Assembly (NCBI GenBank): GCA_023411395.1 | Contig: JAEYOV010000038.1 | Location: 1-16,970, forward strand | Direction of reading: 5' to 3' | Origin: Bacillota bacterium | GTDB taxonomy: Bacteria > Bacillota > Clostridia > Christensenellales > Aristaeellaceae | Length of the DNA stretch: 16,970 nucleotides | Part shown: piece after piece, positions 7,888 through 16,321 of the stretch | Position numbering within the stretch: the stretch's first letter is position 1 | Layout of the letters: every line of letters begins with the position of its first letter | Made by a program: the position numbers and the translations under genes | The notes under the pieces: model-generated | Told to the model about the DNA's origin: nothing | The model's database searches: none | What the model saw: the letters and a program-made list of their open reading frames with translations, nothing else

Positions 7888-8774
7888 TCAAGCCCATGCC
7901 CGCTCCGGGCAGGAAAGGGCGCAGAGTCAGGCAAAAGCGGGTGTCCCGCTCCTTTGCCGGCAATTCGCTGGTGCTGTTTTTTCTTTTGCTGATGAGCGTA
8001 TTCATGGTGCTGCCGCTTTTATACACGGTGGTCACGGCCTTCAAGCCCGCCAACGAGCTGTTTTTATATCCGCCGAAGTTTTTTGTGCAGAACCCCACCA
8101 TGGAGAACTTTTTAACCATGATCCGCCTGGTCAATGAAATGTGGGTGCCCTTTGAACGGTACCTGTTCAACAGCCTGTTTGTGGCCGCCGTGGGTACGGC
8201 GGGCTATGTGCTGATCGCCAGCATGGCGGCGTATGCACTGGCGAAATACAGGCACAAATGGCTGAAGGCCTTTTACGTGGTGGTGGTATGGGCCATCCTC
8301 TTCCGTCCGGAGGTGACGGGCATCCCCCAATATATCATCATTTCAAGGCTTGGCTTGATCAACACCTATTGGGCGATCCTGCTGCCCATGATGAGCGGCT
8401 CCTTCGGCGTGTTCCTGGTGCGGCAGTTTGTGGTAACGGCGGTGCCGGATTCGGTGATTGAGGCGGCGCATATCGACGGAGCCAGTGAATTCCGCCTGTT
8501 TGCCTCCATCGTGATTCCCATGATCAAGCCGGCCTGGCTGACGCTGTCCATCTTCACCTTCCAGGGCCTGTGGAATGCCTCCGGCGTTACGTATATTTAT
8601 GAGGAAAGCATGAAGGTGCTGCCCGTGATGCTGCGGCAAATCGCCTCCGCGGGCATCGCGCGGGCGGGGGCCGGGGCGGCGGTGGCGCTGGTGTTGATGA
8701 TCCCGCCGGTGCTTTTTTTCCTTTTCAGCCAGTCAGCCGTTCTTGAGACCATGTCCCATTCCGGGCTGAAGTAA
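7884..8774 (+). CDS. Carbohydrate ABC transporter permease, MalG type (first pair)
   Basis: A 296-residue permease of the MalG/UgpE group: a basic N-terminus (RKGRRVRQKR), about six membrane segments starting near residue 28, and an EAA loop at 193-200 (EAAHIDGA) followed by a MIKP turn. The start is the GTG at 7884, overlapping the previous TGA in a GTGA junction; the ATG at 7896 has no ribosome site at useful distance. It forms the second half of the channel with the preceding permease. A stop and a good AGGAGG follow immediately for the next gene. Confidence 0.92.
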   Translation: MIKPMPAPGRKGRRVRQKRVSRSFAGNSLVLFFLLLMSVFMVLPLLYTVVTAFKPANELFLYPPKFFVQNPTMENFLTMIRLVNEMWVPFERYLFNSLFVAAVGTAGYVLIASMAAYALAKYRHKWLKAFYVVVVWAILFRPEVTGIPQYIIISRLGLINTYWAILLPMMSGSFGVFLVRQFVVTAVPDSVIEAAHIDGASEFRLFASIVIPMIKPAWLTLSIFTFQGLWNASGVTYIYEESMKVLPVMLRQIASAGIARAGAGAAVALVLMIPPVLFFLFSQSAVLETMSHSGLK

Positions 8775-8788
8775 AGGAGGAGCAAGTG

Positions 8789-10816
8789 ATGGCAAAACGC
8801 GTTTTGACCCTTCTCCTGTGCCTGCTGCTCCTCTCTGTGGCCCTTTTCTTTGCAGGGGCGGAGGAAGCGCCCTACAGCGGCTATACCTACAACCGCTACG
8901 GCCAGTCGGTGCCTTCGCCCATCGGGTACAAGGTGAAAACGGTGCTGAACGCCGCGGCCATGGGCCTTAAAAATCTGAGCCAGCCCCAGGACCTTATCTA
9001 TGACGCGAAGCGGGGGGAGCTGTACATTGCCGATACGGGCAATGCGCGGGTGATTGTGCTGGACAGCGGTTACCGTTTCCTTCGGGAATACAATACCTTC
9101 GGCAGCGTATCGCTCATTCGTCCCAAGGGCGTTTTTGTGGACCTTGGCGGCGATGTCTATATTGCGGATGAGGAACTTGGCGCCGTCGTAAGGCTGAACC
9201 GGGAAGGGAGTCTCATACGCCTGTATACGCGGCCGCAAAGCGACCTGTATGAAGCCGCCACGCCCTACAAGCCGCAAAAGGTGGTGGCGGACAGCGCGGG
9301 ACGGGTATATGTCCTGTCCCAGGGCGTGTATCAGGGGCTGGTTTGCTTCTATGGCGACGGTACGTTCATGAACTTTTACGGCTCCAGCCATGTGACCGTT
9401 ACGGCCAAGGTGATACTGCAAAAGATCTGGCGCATGTTTTTAACACGGGCGCAGCGGGAAGGACTGGAATCGTTCATCCCCATCGAATACGGCAACATTG
9501 CCATCGATGAGGAGGATATGATCTACGCCGTGGTGGTGGCAGGCGAGCAGGGCGAGAACAGGCCCATCGCCAAGCTCAACCCCATGGGGATCGACATTAT
9601 TCAGAGAATGGCGCTGAGAAGCACCTCCTTTGCCGATGTGCTGCCGGAAAAGGAGGGTATCTACACCGCGCTGGACAAGACCACAAGGGTCATCAGCCAG
9701 TTTACCGAAACCTCCGGCACATTATTGACCTTCGGCGGCTACGGCACGCAGGACGGGCTGTTTCAGGACCCGGTGGCCATGGAGCGGGTGGGTGAGGATA
9801 TCCTGGTGCTGGACGCGCAAACAGGCACCATCACGGTATTTGAGCCCACCGCCTTCGGCCGGGCCATCCATGAGGCCAGCATCCTGTACAACGACGGGCG
9901 GTATCTGGAATCCATTGCCCCCTGGCTGGACGTACTGAAGATGGACAACAACTTCAACATGGCCTATTACGGCCTTGGCAAAGCCTACTTCCAACTGGAA
10001 GAATACGAAAAGGCCATGGATTACTTCCGAAGTGGCAATTACAAGGATGGGTACAGCGAAGCCTTCAAGGAACGCTCCCTGCAAATCATCCGCGAACACA
10101 TGGGGCTGATCCTTTTTTCGCTCGTGCTTCTGTTCGCCATGATCAGGGGATGGGGCCTATACAAAAAGCGCCGCAAAACCGTAAAGGAAAAAAGGCGGAA
10201 CGGCCTTATCCGCGCGCCTATCTACTGCATGGCGCATCCATACCAGGGGTTTGAAGGGGTGAAGTATGCGGGCATCGGCTCCGTTTATTCAGGCGTGGCG
10301 GTGCTGCTTGCCTTCTTCGGGGCGACGGTGTTTGAATACCTGCAAACAGGCTTTGCCTTCAACATAAACCGGCTGGACCTTTTCAACGTACAGCTTTTGT
10401 TTGTAGGCTCGGTTGGAAGCTTTATGCTGGTATATGTGAGCAACCTGGCGGTCTCCTCGCTGATGGGTGACTGCGAAGGCAAAAAGCACGAATTGTTCAT
10501 TGCCTTTTCCTATGCGCTGGTTCCCGCGGTCCTGGGCATGATTTTAAGAACGGCCGTCAGCAACTTTGTCACCCTGGACATGAAGGTATTCCTTGACTTT
10601 TTAAGCATTACCACCATCGGCTGGTCGGCCGTTTTGCTGGTGATGGGCATTTACCACGTAAACCAGCTTACCCTCAAGAAGACACTTTTGAACCTTCTGC
10701 TCACCGCCCTGGCCGTTGTGATCGTACTGGTGCTGATGGTGCTGGCCTACAGCCTGTTCCAGCAGATTTGGGTATTTGTCACCACCCTCTATCATGAAAT
10801 CATGTTCCGGCTGTAG
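8789..10816 (+). CDS. NHL beta-propeller, TPR and Yip1-domain membrane protein
   Basis: A 675-residue protein of composite build. An N-terminal signal or anchor (1-24, Leu-rich, ending FAGAEE) precedes NHL-like propeller repeats about 55-350 (LSQPQDLIYD...LYIADTGNARVIVLD; IRPKGVFVD...VYIADEELGAVVRL; later GLFQDPVAMERV...ILVLDAQTGTITVF). Then come one or two TPR-like helix pairs about 360-415 (NMAYYGLGKAYFQLEEYEKA), a membrane helix about 438-453, a strongly basic stretch KKRRKTVKEKRR, and a Yip1-like domain with several membrane helices about 490-660. The positive-inside rule puts propeller and TPR outside the cell and the basic stretch inside. AGGAGG at 8775-8780 lies eight bases before ATG 8789; the GTG at 8786 is possible but closer. 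It sits between two transporter sets, so a scaffold or sensing role in the uptake complex is plausible but unproven. Confidence 0.82.
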   Translation: MAKRVLTLLLCLLLLSVALFFAGAEEAPYSGYTYNRYGQSVPSPIGYKVKTVLNAAAMGLKNLSQPQDLIYDAKRGELYIADTGNARVIVLDSGYRFLREYNTFGSVSLIRPKGVFVDLGGDVYIADEELGAVVRLNREGSLIRLYTRPQSDLYEAATPYKPQKVVADSAGRVYVLSQGVYQGLVCFYGDGTFMNFYGSSHVTVTAKVILQKIWRMFLTRAQREGLESFIPIEYGNIAIDEEDMIYAVVVAGEQGENRPIAKLNPMGIDIIQRMALRSTSFADVLPEKEGIYTALDKTTRVISQFTETSGTLLTFGGYGTQDGLFQDPVAMERVGEDILVLDAQTGTITVFEPTAFGRAIHEASILYNDGRYLESIAPWLDVLKMDNNFNMAYYGLGKAYFQLEEYEKAMDYFRSGNYKDGYSEAFKERSLQIIREHMGLILFSLVLLFAMIRGWGLYKKRRKTVKEKRRNGLIRAPIYCMAHPYQGFEGVKYAGIGSVYSGVAVLLAFFGATVFEYLQTGFAFNINRLDLFNVQLLFVGSVGSFMLVYVSNLAVSSLMGDCEGKKHELFIAFSYALVPAVLGMILRTAVSNFVTLDMKVFLDFLSITTIGWSAVLLVMGIYHVNQLTLKKTLLNLLLTALAVVIVLVLMVLAYSLFQQIWVFVTTLYHEIMFRL

Positions 10817-10832
10817 AAAGGAGAGGATGCAC

Positions 10833-13037
10833 ATGAAAACCGCAAAGCTTGTCCTGCTGCTTGCAGCCGTACTGTTTTTATCATCCTTTCCTCTGTATGC
10901 GGCATTGGGGCTTGCGCCTAACGAATTTGAACCGGTGGATGAAAACGAGCGGCTCGCGCTGTATATCGATCCCGCGTCGGGCCAGGTCATTGTCCAAAAC
11001 AAGGCTGACGGATACCAGTGGCGGTCCAACCCCGAGCAGCCCGATCCCAAGGCCAAGGGCGTTCACAAAATGACGCTGCAATCTCAACTGGTGCTCAATT
11101 ATTTAAGCGACCGGGGCACGGCGCTGTCCGCCCCCTCCCAGGTGGAAAGCGTGAACAAGGACGGCCTGACGGTACGCATCGAAAACGGCGTGGCCGTCTG
11201 CCGGTACGATTTTGTGAAGGCGGAGATCGCGGTCACCGTCACCTACCGCCTGAAGGACGATTATGTGGAGGTCAGCGTACCCGTAGAGGGTTTGGAAATG
11301 AGGGGGGCAAACACCGTTTCCTCCCTGGATCTCTTGCCCGCCTTTGACGGCCAGGACTCCAATGCGCAAGGGTATCTGTTTGTGCCGGACGGCTGCGGCG
11401 CGCTGATCCGCTACAACAACGGCGTGACCGCCATGGCGGAGTACAAGGCCCAATTGTACGGCAAGGATCACGGCATTGAGGGCCAGGTAGGCTCGGTTTC
11501 CGTGCTGCAAAGAACTGCCCCGAAAAACGAGGCCGCGGCCAGGCTGCCGGTGTTTGGCAGCGGCGGCAGGGAGCACGGGTTTCTGGCGGTGATCACGGAA
11601 AACGACGCCAAGGCCGTCATTCACGCCAGGGTATCAAACCTGACCAGCTACAACTATGTGTACAGCGAGTTCCAGGTCCGCTCCAGCGGCTCTATCATGA
11701 TGCATAAAAAGGAGTTTGAATCCCGCGTCACCGGCGTCAGCGAACGGGACGGGCTGACCCATGGCACGTATACCGTACGGTATTACTGCCTCACGGGGGA
11801 CGCGGAAAGCTCCTATGCGGGTATGGCCGGCAAGTACCGCGCGTACCTCATTGAGGAGCAGGGCCTTTCAAAACGCACCCGGGAAGGGCAGTACCCCCTG
11901 TATCTTGATGTGTACGGCTACATGAAAAAGCAGGCTCAGTTCCTGGGCTTCCCGTATACAAAGGCCTGGATGCTGACCACCGTTTCCGACATGGAAAAAA
12001 TGGTTGACGATCTTGATGTTCCTCAGACGGTGGTGCGCTATTCCCAATGGGTGAGGGACAGCGCCTATGAAAAGATCCCCCAAAGCGTGGAGCCGCAAAG
12101 GGGCCTGGGAACGAAAGAGCAGATGGAGGCTTTGGCCGGGAAGCTTGAAAATCAGGGCGGCGGGCTTTACCCAAGCTTTGACCTAACCAGGGTTTACAGG
12201 GGCGGCAACGGCTTTACCGCCCTGTGGGACGCTGTGCTGTCCCCCGTCAACGCGCCGCAGATGCAATACCAATCGAACTTTGACAACGCCGCGGTGAACG
12301 GGGAGATCCCCCCGTGGTACCTGCTTTCTCCCGCCCGGTATCGTTTGTTTGCCGGCCGGCTGATGGAAAAGTACAAGGCATTGAATACCGGCAACATCTC
12401 CTTTGCCGGCTTTGGCGAAATCTGCACCAGCGACAACCGCTCAGGCGGCACAGGCAGGGGCGATGTGCCCGCAATCGTACGGGATACGCTCGCTTCCGTC
12501 ATGGAAACAAGCCCCAGCCTCATGCTCTCCCACGGCAACGGCTACGCGGCAACGCTGGCCTCCCATCTTGTCGGGGTTCCCGGCAATAGCAGCAGCTACC
12601 TGATCTGCAATGAGGCCGTTCCCTTTTATCAAATGGTCTTCCACGGCTACATTCCCTATGCCATGGGTGCCATGAATCATTATTCCAGTCCCCGGGAGGC
12701 GGTGTTGAAATGCCTGGAATACGGCGCCAGCCCCATGTACTCCTTTGTAAAGCAAAACAAGGAGGAACTGCTATCTTCCCGGATGATGTTCCTGTACTCC
12801 CCCGGCTTTGATGATTGGCTGGAAACGGTCAGGCAGGATTACAATACACTTTCCCAGGTGCTGAGCCGTGTTGCAACAGAGCGGATCACCGGCCACCGGC
12901 GCATATCCGATACGCTGGCTGTGACCCAATACGAGACATGGGCCGTGTATGTGAACTATGGCCAGGAGGCGGCGCAGATGGATGGCAAAACCGTACCGCC
13001 CATGGGATTCCTTTCGGTGGAGGTGAATCCTGAATGA
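10833..13037 (+). CDS. Secreted DUF5696-family protein, possible glycosidase
   Basis: A 734-residue exported protein: signal peptide 1-24 (KTAK, hydrophobic core, FPLYAALG), a beta-rich N-terminal half about 35-330 resembling the supersandwich of many glycosidases, an alpha/beta region about 355-660 that could be a TIM barrel (strand-like YPLYLDVYGY, GGGLYPSFDL, ISFAGFGEI, LMLSHGNGYAA), and a short beta C-terminus. I match it by overall pattern to DUF5696, a family commonly next to a Yip1 protein and sugar permeases; its biochemistry was not known to me. Acidic residues at strand-like ends that could be catalytic are D450 (SFD), E529 (GFGEI) and E594 (CNEAVPF); this is inference. ATG 10833 has AGGAG at 10819-10823; ATG 10827 is too close to that site. 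The gene ends in an ATGA overlap with the next permease. Confidence 0.72.
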   Translation: MKTAKLVLLLAAVLFLSSFPLYAALGLAPNEFEPVDENERLALYIDPASGQVIVQNKADGYQWRSNPEQPDPKAKGVHKMTLQSQLVLNYLSDRGTALSAPSQVESVNKDGLTVRIENGVAVCRYDFVKAEIAVTVTYRLKDDYVEVSVPVEGLEMRGANTVSSLDLLPAFDGQDSNAQGYLFVPDGCGALIRYNNGVTAMAEYKAQLYGKDHGIEGQVGSVSVLQRTAPKNEAAARLPVFGSGGREHGFLAVITENDAKAVIHARVSNLTSYNYVYSEFQVRSSGSIMMHKKEFESRVTGVSERDGLTHGTYTVRYYCLTGDAESSYAGMAGKYRAYLIEEQGLSKRTREGQYPLYLDVYGYMKKQAQFLGFPYTKAWMLTTVSDMEKMVDDLDVPQTVVRYSQWVRDSAYEKIPQSVEPQRGLGTKEQMEALAGKLENQGGGLYPSFDLTRVYRGGNGFTALWDAVLSPVNAPQMQYQSNFDNAAVNGEIPPWYLLSPARYRLFAGRLMEKYKALNTGNISFAGFGEICTSDNRSGGTGRGDVPAIVRDTLASVMETSPSLMLSHGNGYAATLASHLVGVPGNSSSYLICNEAVPFYQMVFHGYIPYAMGAMNHYSSPREAVLKCLEYGASPMYSFVKQNKEELLSSRMMFLYSPGFDDWLETVRQDYNTLSQVLSRVATERITGHRRISDTLAVTQYETWAVYVNYGQEAAQMDGKTVPPMGFLSVEVNPE

Positions 13038-13951
13038 TTCGAAATGCTTCCGCCGGCAGGCTGAAACGGCGCAAGGCCCGCTGGGGGTATCTGTTTGTGC
13101 TGCCATGGATACTCGGCTTCCTTTTCTTCTTTGCGGCGCCTGTCGTCCAATCCCTTTGGTACAGCTTGAATGATATCAAGATGTCGGATACAGGATTTGC
13201 CCTGCGCTGGGTAGGCATTAACAACTATGCCTTCATGCTTTTGAAGGATTCCAGGTTCGTGCCGCTGCTTGTGGACGCGGTGCTGGAAATGCTGTACAAG
13301 GTGCCCCTGATTGTGATCCTCAGCCTGTTCATCGCGGTTTTGCTCAACCAGAAATTCCGGGGCAAAAGCTTTTTCCGCAGCGTGTTCTTCCTGCCGGTGA
13401 TCATCACCAGCGGCGTTACGTATGTGATGCTCCAGGGCATCATCAACGGCAATACCCTGGGGGCCACGCAAAACGCCTACATCTTTCAAAGCGCCGGACT
13501 CAGGGAAATGATGCTCAGCGCCAATCTTCCGGTAGGCATCGTCAACGCCATCAACGATATCGTCAACAGGGTGTTTGCGCTGATCATGGAATCCGGCGTT
13601 CAGATTCTGCTGTTCCTGAGCGGCCTGCAGAAAATCCCCCCCAGCACGTATGAGGCGGCGCGCATGGAAGGGGCGGGAGAGTGGGATTCCTTCTGGAAGA
13701 TCACCGTTCCCCAGATGGTGCCCATCATGCTCTTGAATGTAGTGTATTCCATCATCGATTCCTTTCTGGCCTACGGCACCGAGGAAACGGGCAACAGGGT
13801 GATGTCCGCCATCTACCGCACCGGCTTTGGCAGCCAGTTCCGGTTTGGCCTGGCGGCCAGTATGAGCTGGATCTATATGGTGGTGATTGCGCTGATCCTG
13901 CTGTTGGCCTTTAAAGTCCTTGGCAGGCTGGCCCGAAGAATGGAGGAGTGA
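13034..13951 (+). CDS. Sugar ABC transporter permease, MalF type (second pair)
   Basis: A 305-residue permease with a basic N-terminus (RLKRRKARWGYL), about six membrane segments and an EAA loop at 207-214 (EAARMEGA), followed by WDSFWKITVPQMVP. The usual DGA of the loop is EGA here, a mild and common change. FFRSVFFLPVIIT in the middle is typical of the MalF/UgpA group. The ATG overlaps the preceding TGA by four bases, so it is translationally coupled to the DUF5696 gene. It is not a recent duplicate of the first MalF-type permease: the sequences differ throughout outside family motifs. Confidence 0.93.
   Translation: MIRNASAGRLKRRKARWGYLFVLPWILGFLFFFAAPVVQSLWYSLNDIKMSDTGFALRWVGINNYAFMLLKDSRFVPLLVDAVLEMLYKVPLIVILSLFIAVLLNQKFRGKSFFRSVFFLPVIITSGVTYVMLQGIINGNTLGATQNAYIFQSAGLREMMLSANLPVGIVNAINDIVNRVFALIMESGVQILLFLSGLQKIPPSTYEAARMEGAGEWDSFWKITVPQMVPIMLLNVVYSIIDSFLAYGTEETGNRVMSAIYRTGFGSQFRFGLAASMSWIYMVVIALILLLAFKVLGRLARRMEE
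13942..13946 (+). promoter_or_regulatory. Ribosome binding site that decides the start of the last permease
   Basis: GGAGG lies seven bases before the GTG at 13954 but only one base before the GTG at 13948 that overlaps the upstream stop. The spacing seen elsewhere in this window (seven to nine bases) favours 13954. Confidence 0.65.
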
Positions 13952-13953
13952 TT

Positions 13954-14946
13954 GTGGCCAAGACGGAGTTGCTTTTACAGACACGCCATCACACGGCGCG
14001 CCTTGTGCGTCATGGTAGTGCATGGCTTACGCGCTTATTCCGGCTGCTGCTGCTCACCGCCATGAGTTTTGTGGTGCTCTATCCCATTTTGTACATGGTC
14101 TCCAATGCCTTCAAACCCTTTATGCAGACGTATGACCCCTCGGTGATCTGGCTGCCCAAAACATTGACCATGGAAAACATCGCTGACGCCATGGCCATCC
14201 TGGATATGAACGCCTCTTTGCCCAACACGCTTTTAACAGCCGTCGTCACCGCCTTTTTGCAGGTGGCCATGTGCCTTGTGGTGGGGTACGGCTTCGCACG
14301 GTTCCACTTCAGGGGCCGGAACATCATGTTCCTGCTGGTCGTCCTCACCATGATCGTGCCGCAGCAGGCCATATCCACATCGCTGTACACCACCTACAGG
14401 TATTTTGACCTGTTTGGCCTTTTGCGCCTGCTGGGCTTGGTGACCGGTGGAAAGGTGCAGCACGCCAACATGATCGACAGCTACTGGGTGTTCTGGCTGC
14501 CCGCGTTACTTGGCATGGGCCTGCGCGGCGGATTGTACATTTTCATCTACCGCCAGTTTTTCCTGAGCATGCCTCACGAACTGGAGGAGGCGGCGGAAAT
14601 CGACGGCTGCACGCCGGCGGGGACATTTTTCAGGGTAATGCTGCCCAACGCCGGCACGGTGATGCTTACGGTACTTTTGTTTGCCCTGGTTTGGAACTGG
14701 AACGACTACTACACCCCGGCCATGTTCATGAAAAACCACGTCACCCTGGCTACTGCGCTTTCCATGTTCCAGCAGAACCTTCAAAACCTTTCCACCATCG
14801 GCGGGAACTACACCGATACCGCCCTGATCGCCACCCGCATGCAGGCGGCGTGCCTGCTGTGCATTGCCCCGCTGCTGGTGCTGTACGCCTTTACCCAGAA
14901 ATATTTCGTGGAATCGGTGGAGAGAACGGGGCTTACGGGCATGTGA
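13954..14946 (+). CDS. Carbohydrate ABC transporter permease, MalG type (second pair)
   Basis: A 330-residue permease, slightly long for the MalG group because of an extra N-terminal basic stretch and an insertion near residues 150-172 (FDLFGLLRLLGLVTGGKVQH). Motifs: VLYPILYMVSNAFKP in the first membrane helix region and the EAA loop EEAAEIDGCTPAG at 211-223. The GTG at 13954 is preferred over the GTG at 13948 on ribosome-site spacing; either way the gene starts at or beside the previous stop. It pairs with the preceding permease and probably works with the solute-binding protein that follows. Confidence 0.9.
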   Translation: MAKTELLLQTRHHTARLVRHGSAWLTRLFRLLLLTAMSFVVLYPILYMVSNAFKPFMQTYDPSVIWLPKTLTMENIADAMAILDMNASLPNTLLTAVVTAFLQVAMCLVVGYGFARFHFRGRNIMFLLVVLTMIVPQQAISTSLYTTYRYFDLFGLLRLLGLVTGGKVQHANMIDSYWVFWLPALLGMGLRGGLYIFIYRQFFLSMPHELEEAAEIDGCTPAGTFFRVMLPNAGTVMLTVLLFALVWNWNDYYTPAMFMKNHVTLATALSMFQQNLQNLSTIGGNYTDTALIATRMQAACLLCIAPLLVLYAFTQKYFVESVERTGLTGM

Positions 14947-14957
14947 TGATTTTTGAG

Positions 14958-14967
14958 GGGATATCCC
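14958..14967. other. 10-base perfect palindrome in the gap before the last solute-binding gene
   Basis: GGGATATCCC in the 62-base gap 14947-15008. With no loop it would be poor as an RNA hairpin; it may be a protein-binding site, an mRNA end-protection element or chance. I see no promoter with both boxes in this gap. Confidence 0.2.
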
Positions 14968-15008
14968 TTGAAAATAGAGCGTATCTAAAAGAAAAGGAGT
15001 GTCAAAAC

Positions 15009-16274
15009 ATGAAAAAGATTCTGTCGCTCATCACCGTACTGGTCATGCTTTTGTCCCTTGCCCCGCTGGCGCTGGCGGAAGGCACCCTTGAAAACCCCAA
15101 CATCAAGATCGTATTCTGGATGAGCAGCAACGGATACCTGAACACAAAGGCAAGAAATGACGCCATTTTCGAAGCCTCCATGGAAGCCAAGGCCGCCTTT
15201 GAGGAAAAGTACGGCGGCACGGTGGAAGTCATTGGCGTCACCTGGGACCAGCAATTGCAAAAGTGCATCGATATGCAGCAGGCCGGGGATGCGCCGGATC
15301 TTGTGCTGATGTATGAAAGCGTGTTCCACGGCGCGGTGCAGCAGGGCATCATTCAAAATATCGATGCTTATGTGACGCCCGAAGATTACGCCTATTACCC
15401 CATCGCCGAGGAGAACTACATGTGGGGCGGCAGCCATTACGCCGTGCCCATCAAACCCTACCTGAAGCACATCACCTTCAACCGCACCCTCTTTGAATAT
15501 GAGGGGTTGGAAGCGCCGGACGAGCTGTACGCCAAGGGAGAATGGACCTTTGACAAGTTCCTGGAGGCCGGCCGGGCGCTGACCCAGGATACGGACGGGG
15601 ACGGGGAAACCGACCAGTGGGGTTTCAGCGGCTACGGCGATACCATGAGCCATCTGATCGTGACCAATCATGGCACAATCATGAATATCGACCAGGCAAA
15701 CAAAAAGGTGACATCGGGGCTGAAAAATCCCGAAACGCTGGAGGCACTGACCTATCTTGGCGAAATGATGAACAGCGCCAACCCCATGTGGATGCTGGAA
15801 GACTCTGAAATGTTCGGCTACTTTGACAACAATGCCCTGGGCATGATCGTGGGCAAGGAAATTCAGGATGCCCGGGAATTGCCCTTTGATGTAGGCATGG
15901 TCCCCTACCCGGCGGGCCCCAGCGGGTTAACGGATGAGGTGTATGTCTACAGCCAATCCTGGGCTGTTCCCACCGGCGCCAAAAACCCCGAAGGAGCCAT
16001 TGCCTATATCCGCATGATCAACGACATCCAAAAGGCCCAGGGCGATGACAAGGAACGCGCACGCTACGGCCAGGCGCCCGACGGCAGCGACATGTATGAC
16101 CTGATCTACAACGGCCATACCCTCATCACCAAGTACGACAAGGGCATTGCCGGAATTTTTGAAGTGATGGCTACCATCAACAACTACCTGTCCGAAGGCA
16201 TTCCGGCCTCCACCGTCGTGGAGCGGGTGGAACCGCTGGTGGTGGCGGAAATCGAGAAAACGTTCGGGAAATAA
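15009..16274 (+). CDS. Extracellular sugar-binding protein of an ABC importer (family 1)
   Basis: A 421-residue exported protein, of normal length for family 1 solute-binding proteins. Signal peptide MKKILSL...PLALAEG with type I cleavage after about residue 23; there is no lipobox Cys, unusual for a binding protein in a Gram-positive. Family features are IKIVFWMSS at the mature start, AGDAPDLVLMYES, YAVPIKPYLKHITFNRTLFE and GEWTFDKFLEAGRAL. DTDGDGETDQWGF at 194-206 looks like an EF-hand-style calcium loop, often seen in this family. ATG 15009 has AAGGAG nine bases upstream; longer in-frame readings run back into the permease gene and are rejected. It follows the second permease pair by 62 bases and is its likely partner. 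Operon end: a strong hairpin lies downstream. Ligand unknown. Confidence 0.92.
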   Translation: MKKILSLITVLVMLLSLAPLALAEGTLENPNIKIVFWMSSNGYLNTKARNDAIFEASMEAKAAFEEKYGGTVEVIGVTWDQQLQKCIDMQQAGDAPDLVLMYESVFHGAVQQGIIQNIDAYVTPEDYAYYPIAEENYMWGGSHYAVPIKPYLKHITFNRTLFEYEGLEAPDELYAKGEWTFDKFLEAGRALTQDTDGDGETDQWGFSGYGDTMSHLIVTNHGTIMNIDQANKKVTSGLKNPETLEALTYLGEMMNSANPMWMLEDSEMFGYFDNNALGMIVGKEIQDARELPFDVGMVPYPAGPSGLTDEVYVYSQSWAVPTGAKNPEGAIAYIRMINDIQKAQGDDKERARYGQAPDGSDMYDLIYNGHTLITKYDKGIAGIFEVMATINNYLSEGIPASTVVERVEPLVVAEIEKTFGK

Positions 16275-16321
16275 GCAATGTCCAGGCGGGAGAACCCCCT
16301 GGAAGCACAGGCACCTCATGG

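Noticed and set aside
12956..14023. Minus-strand open frame of about 355 codons across two permease junctions
   Set aside because: Its His- and Gln-rich composition is typical of antisense readings of membrane protein genes; the plus-strand permeases are unambiguous.
14691..15008. Long in-frame N-terminal extension of the last binding protein
   Set aside because: It overlaps the permease gene in another frame and has no sugar-binding features; a signal peptide and ribosome site mark 15009 as the start.
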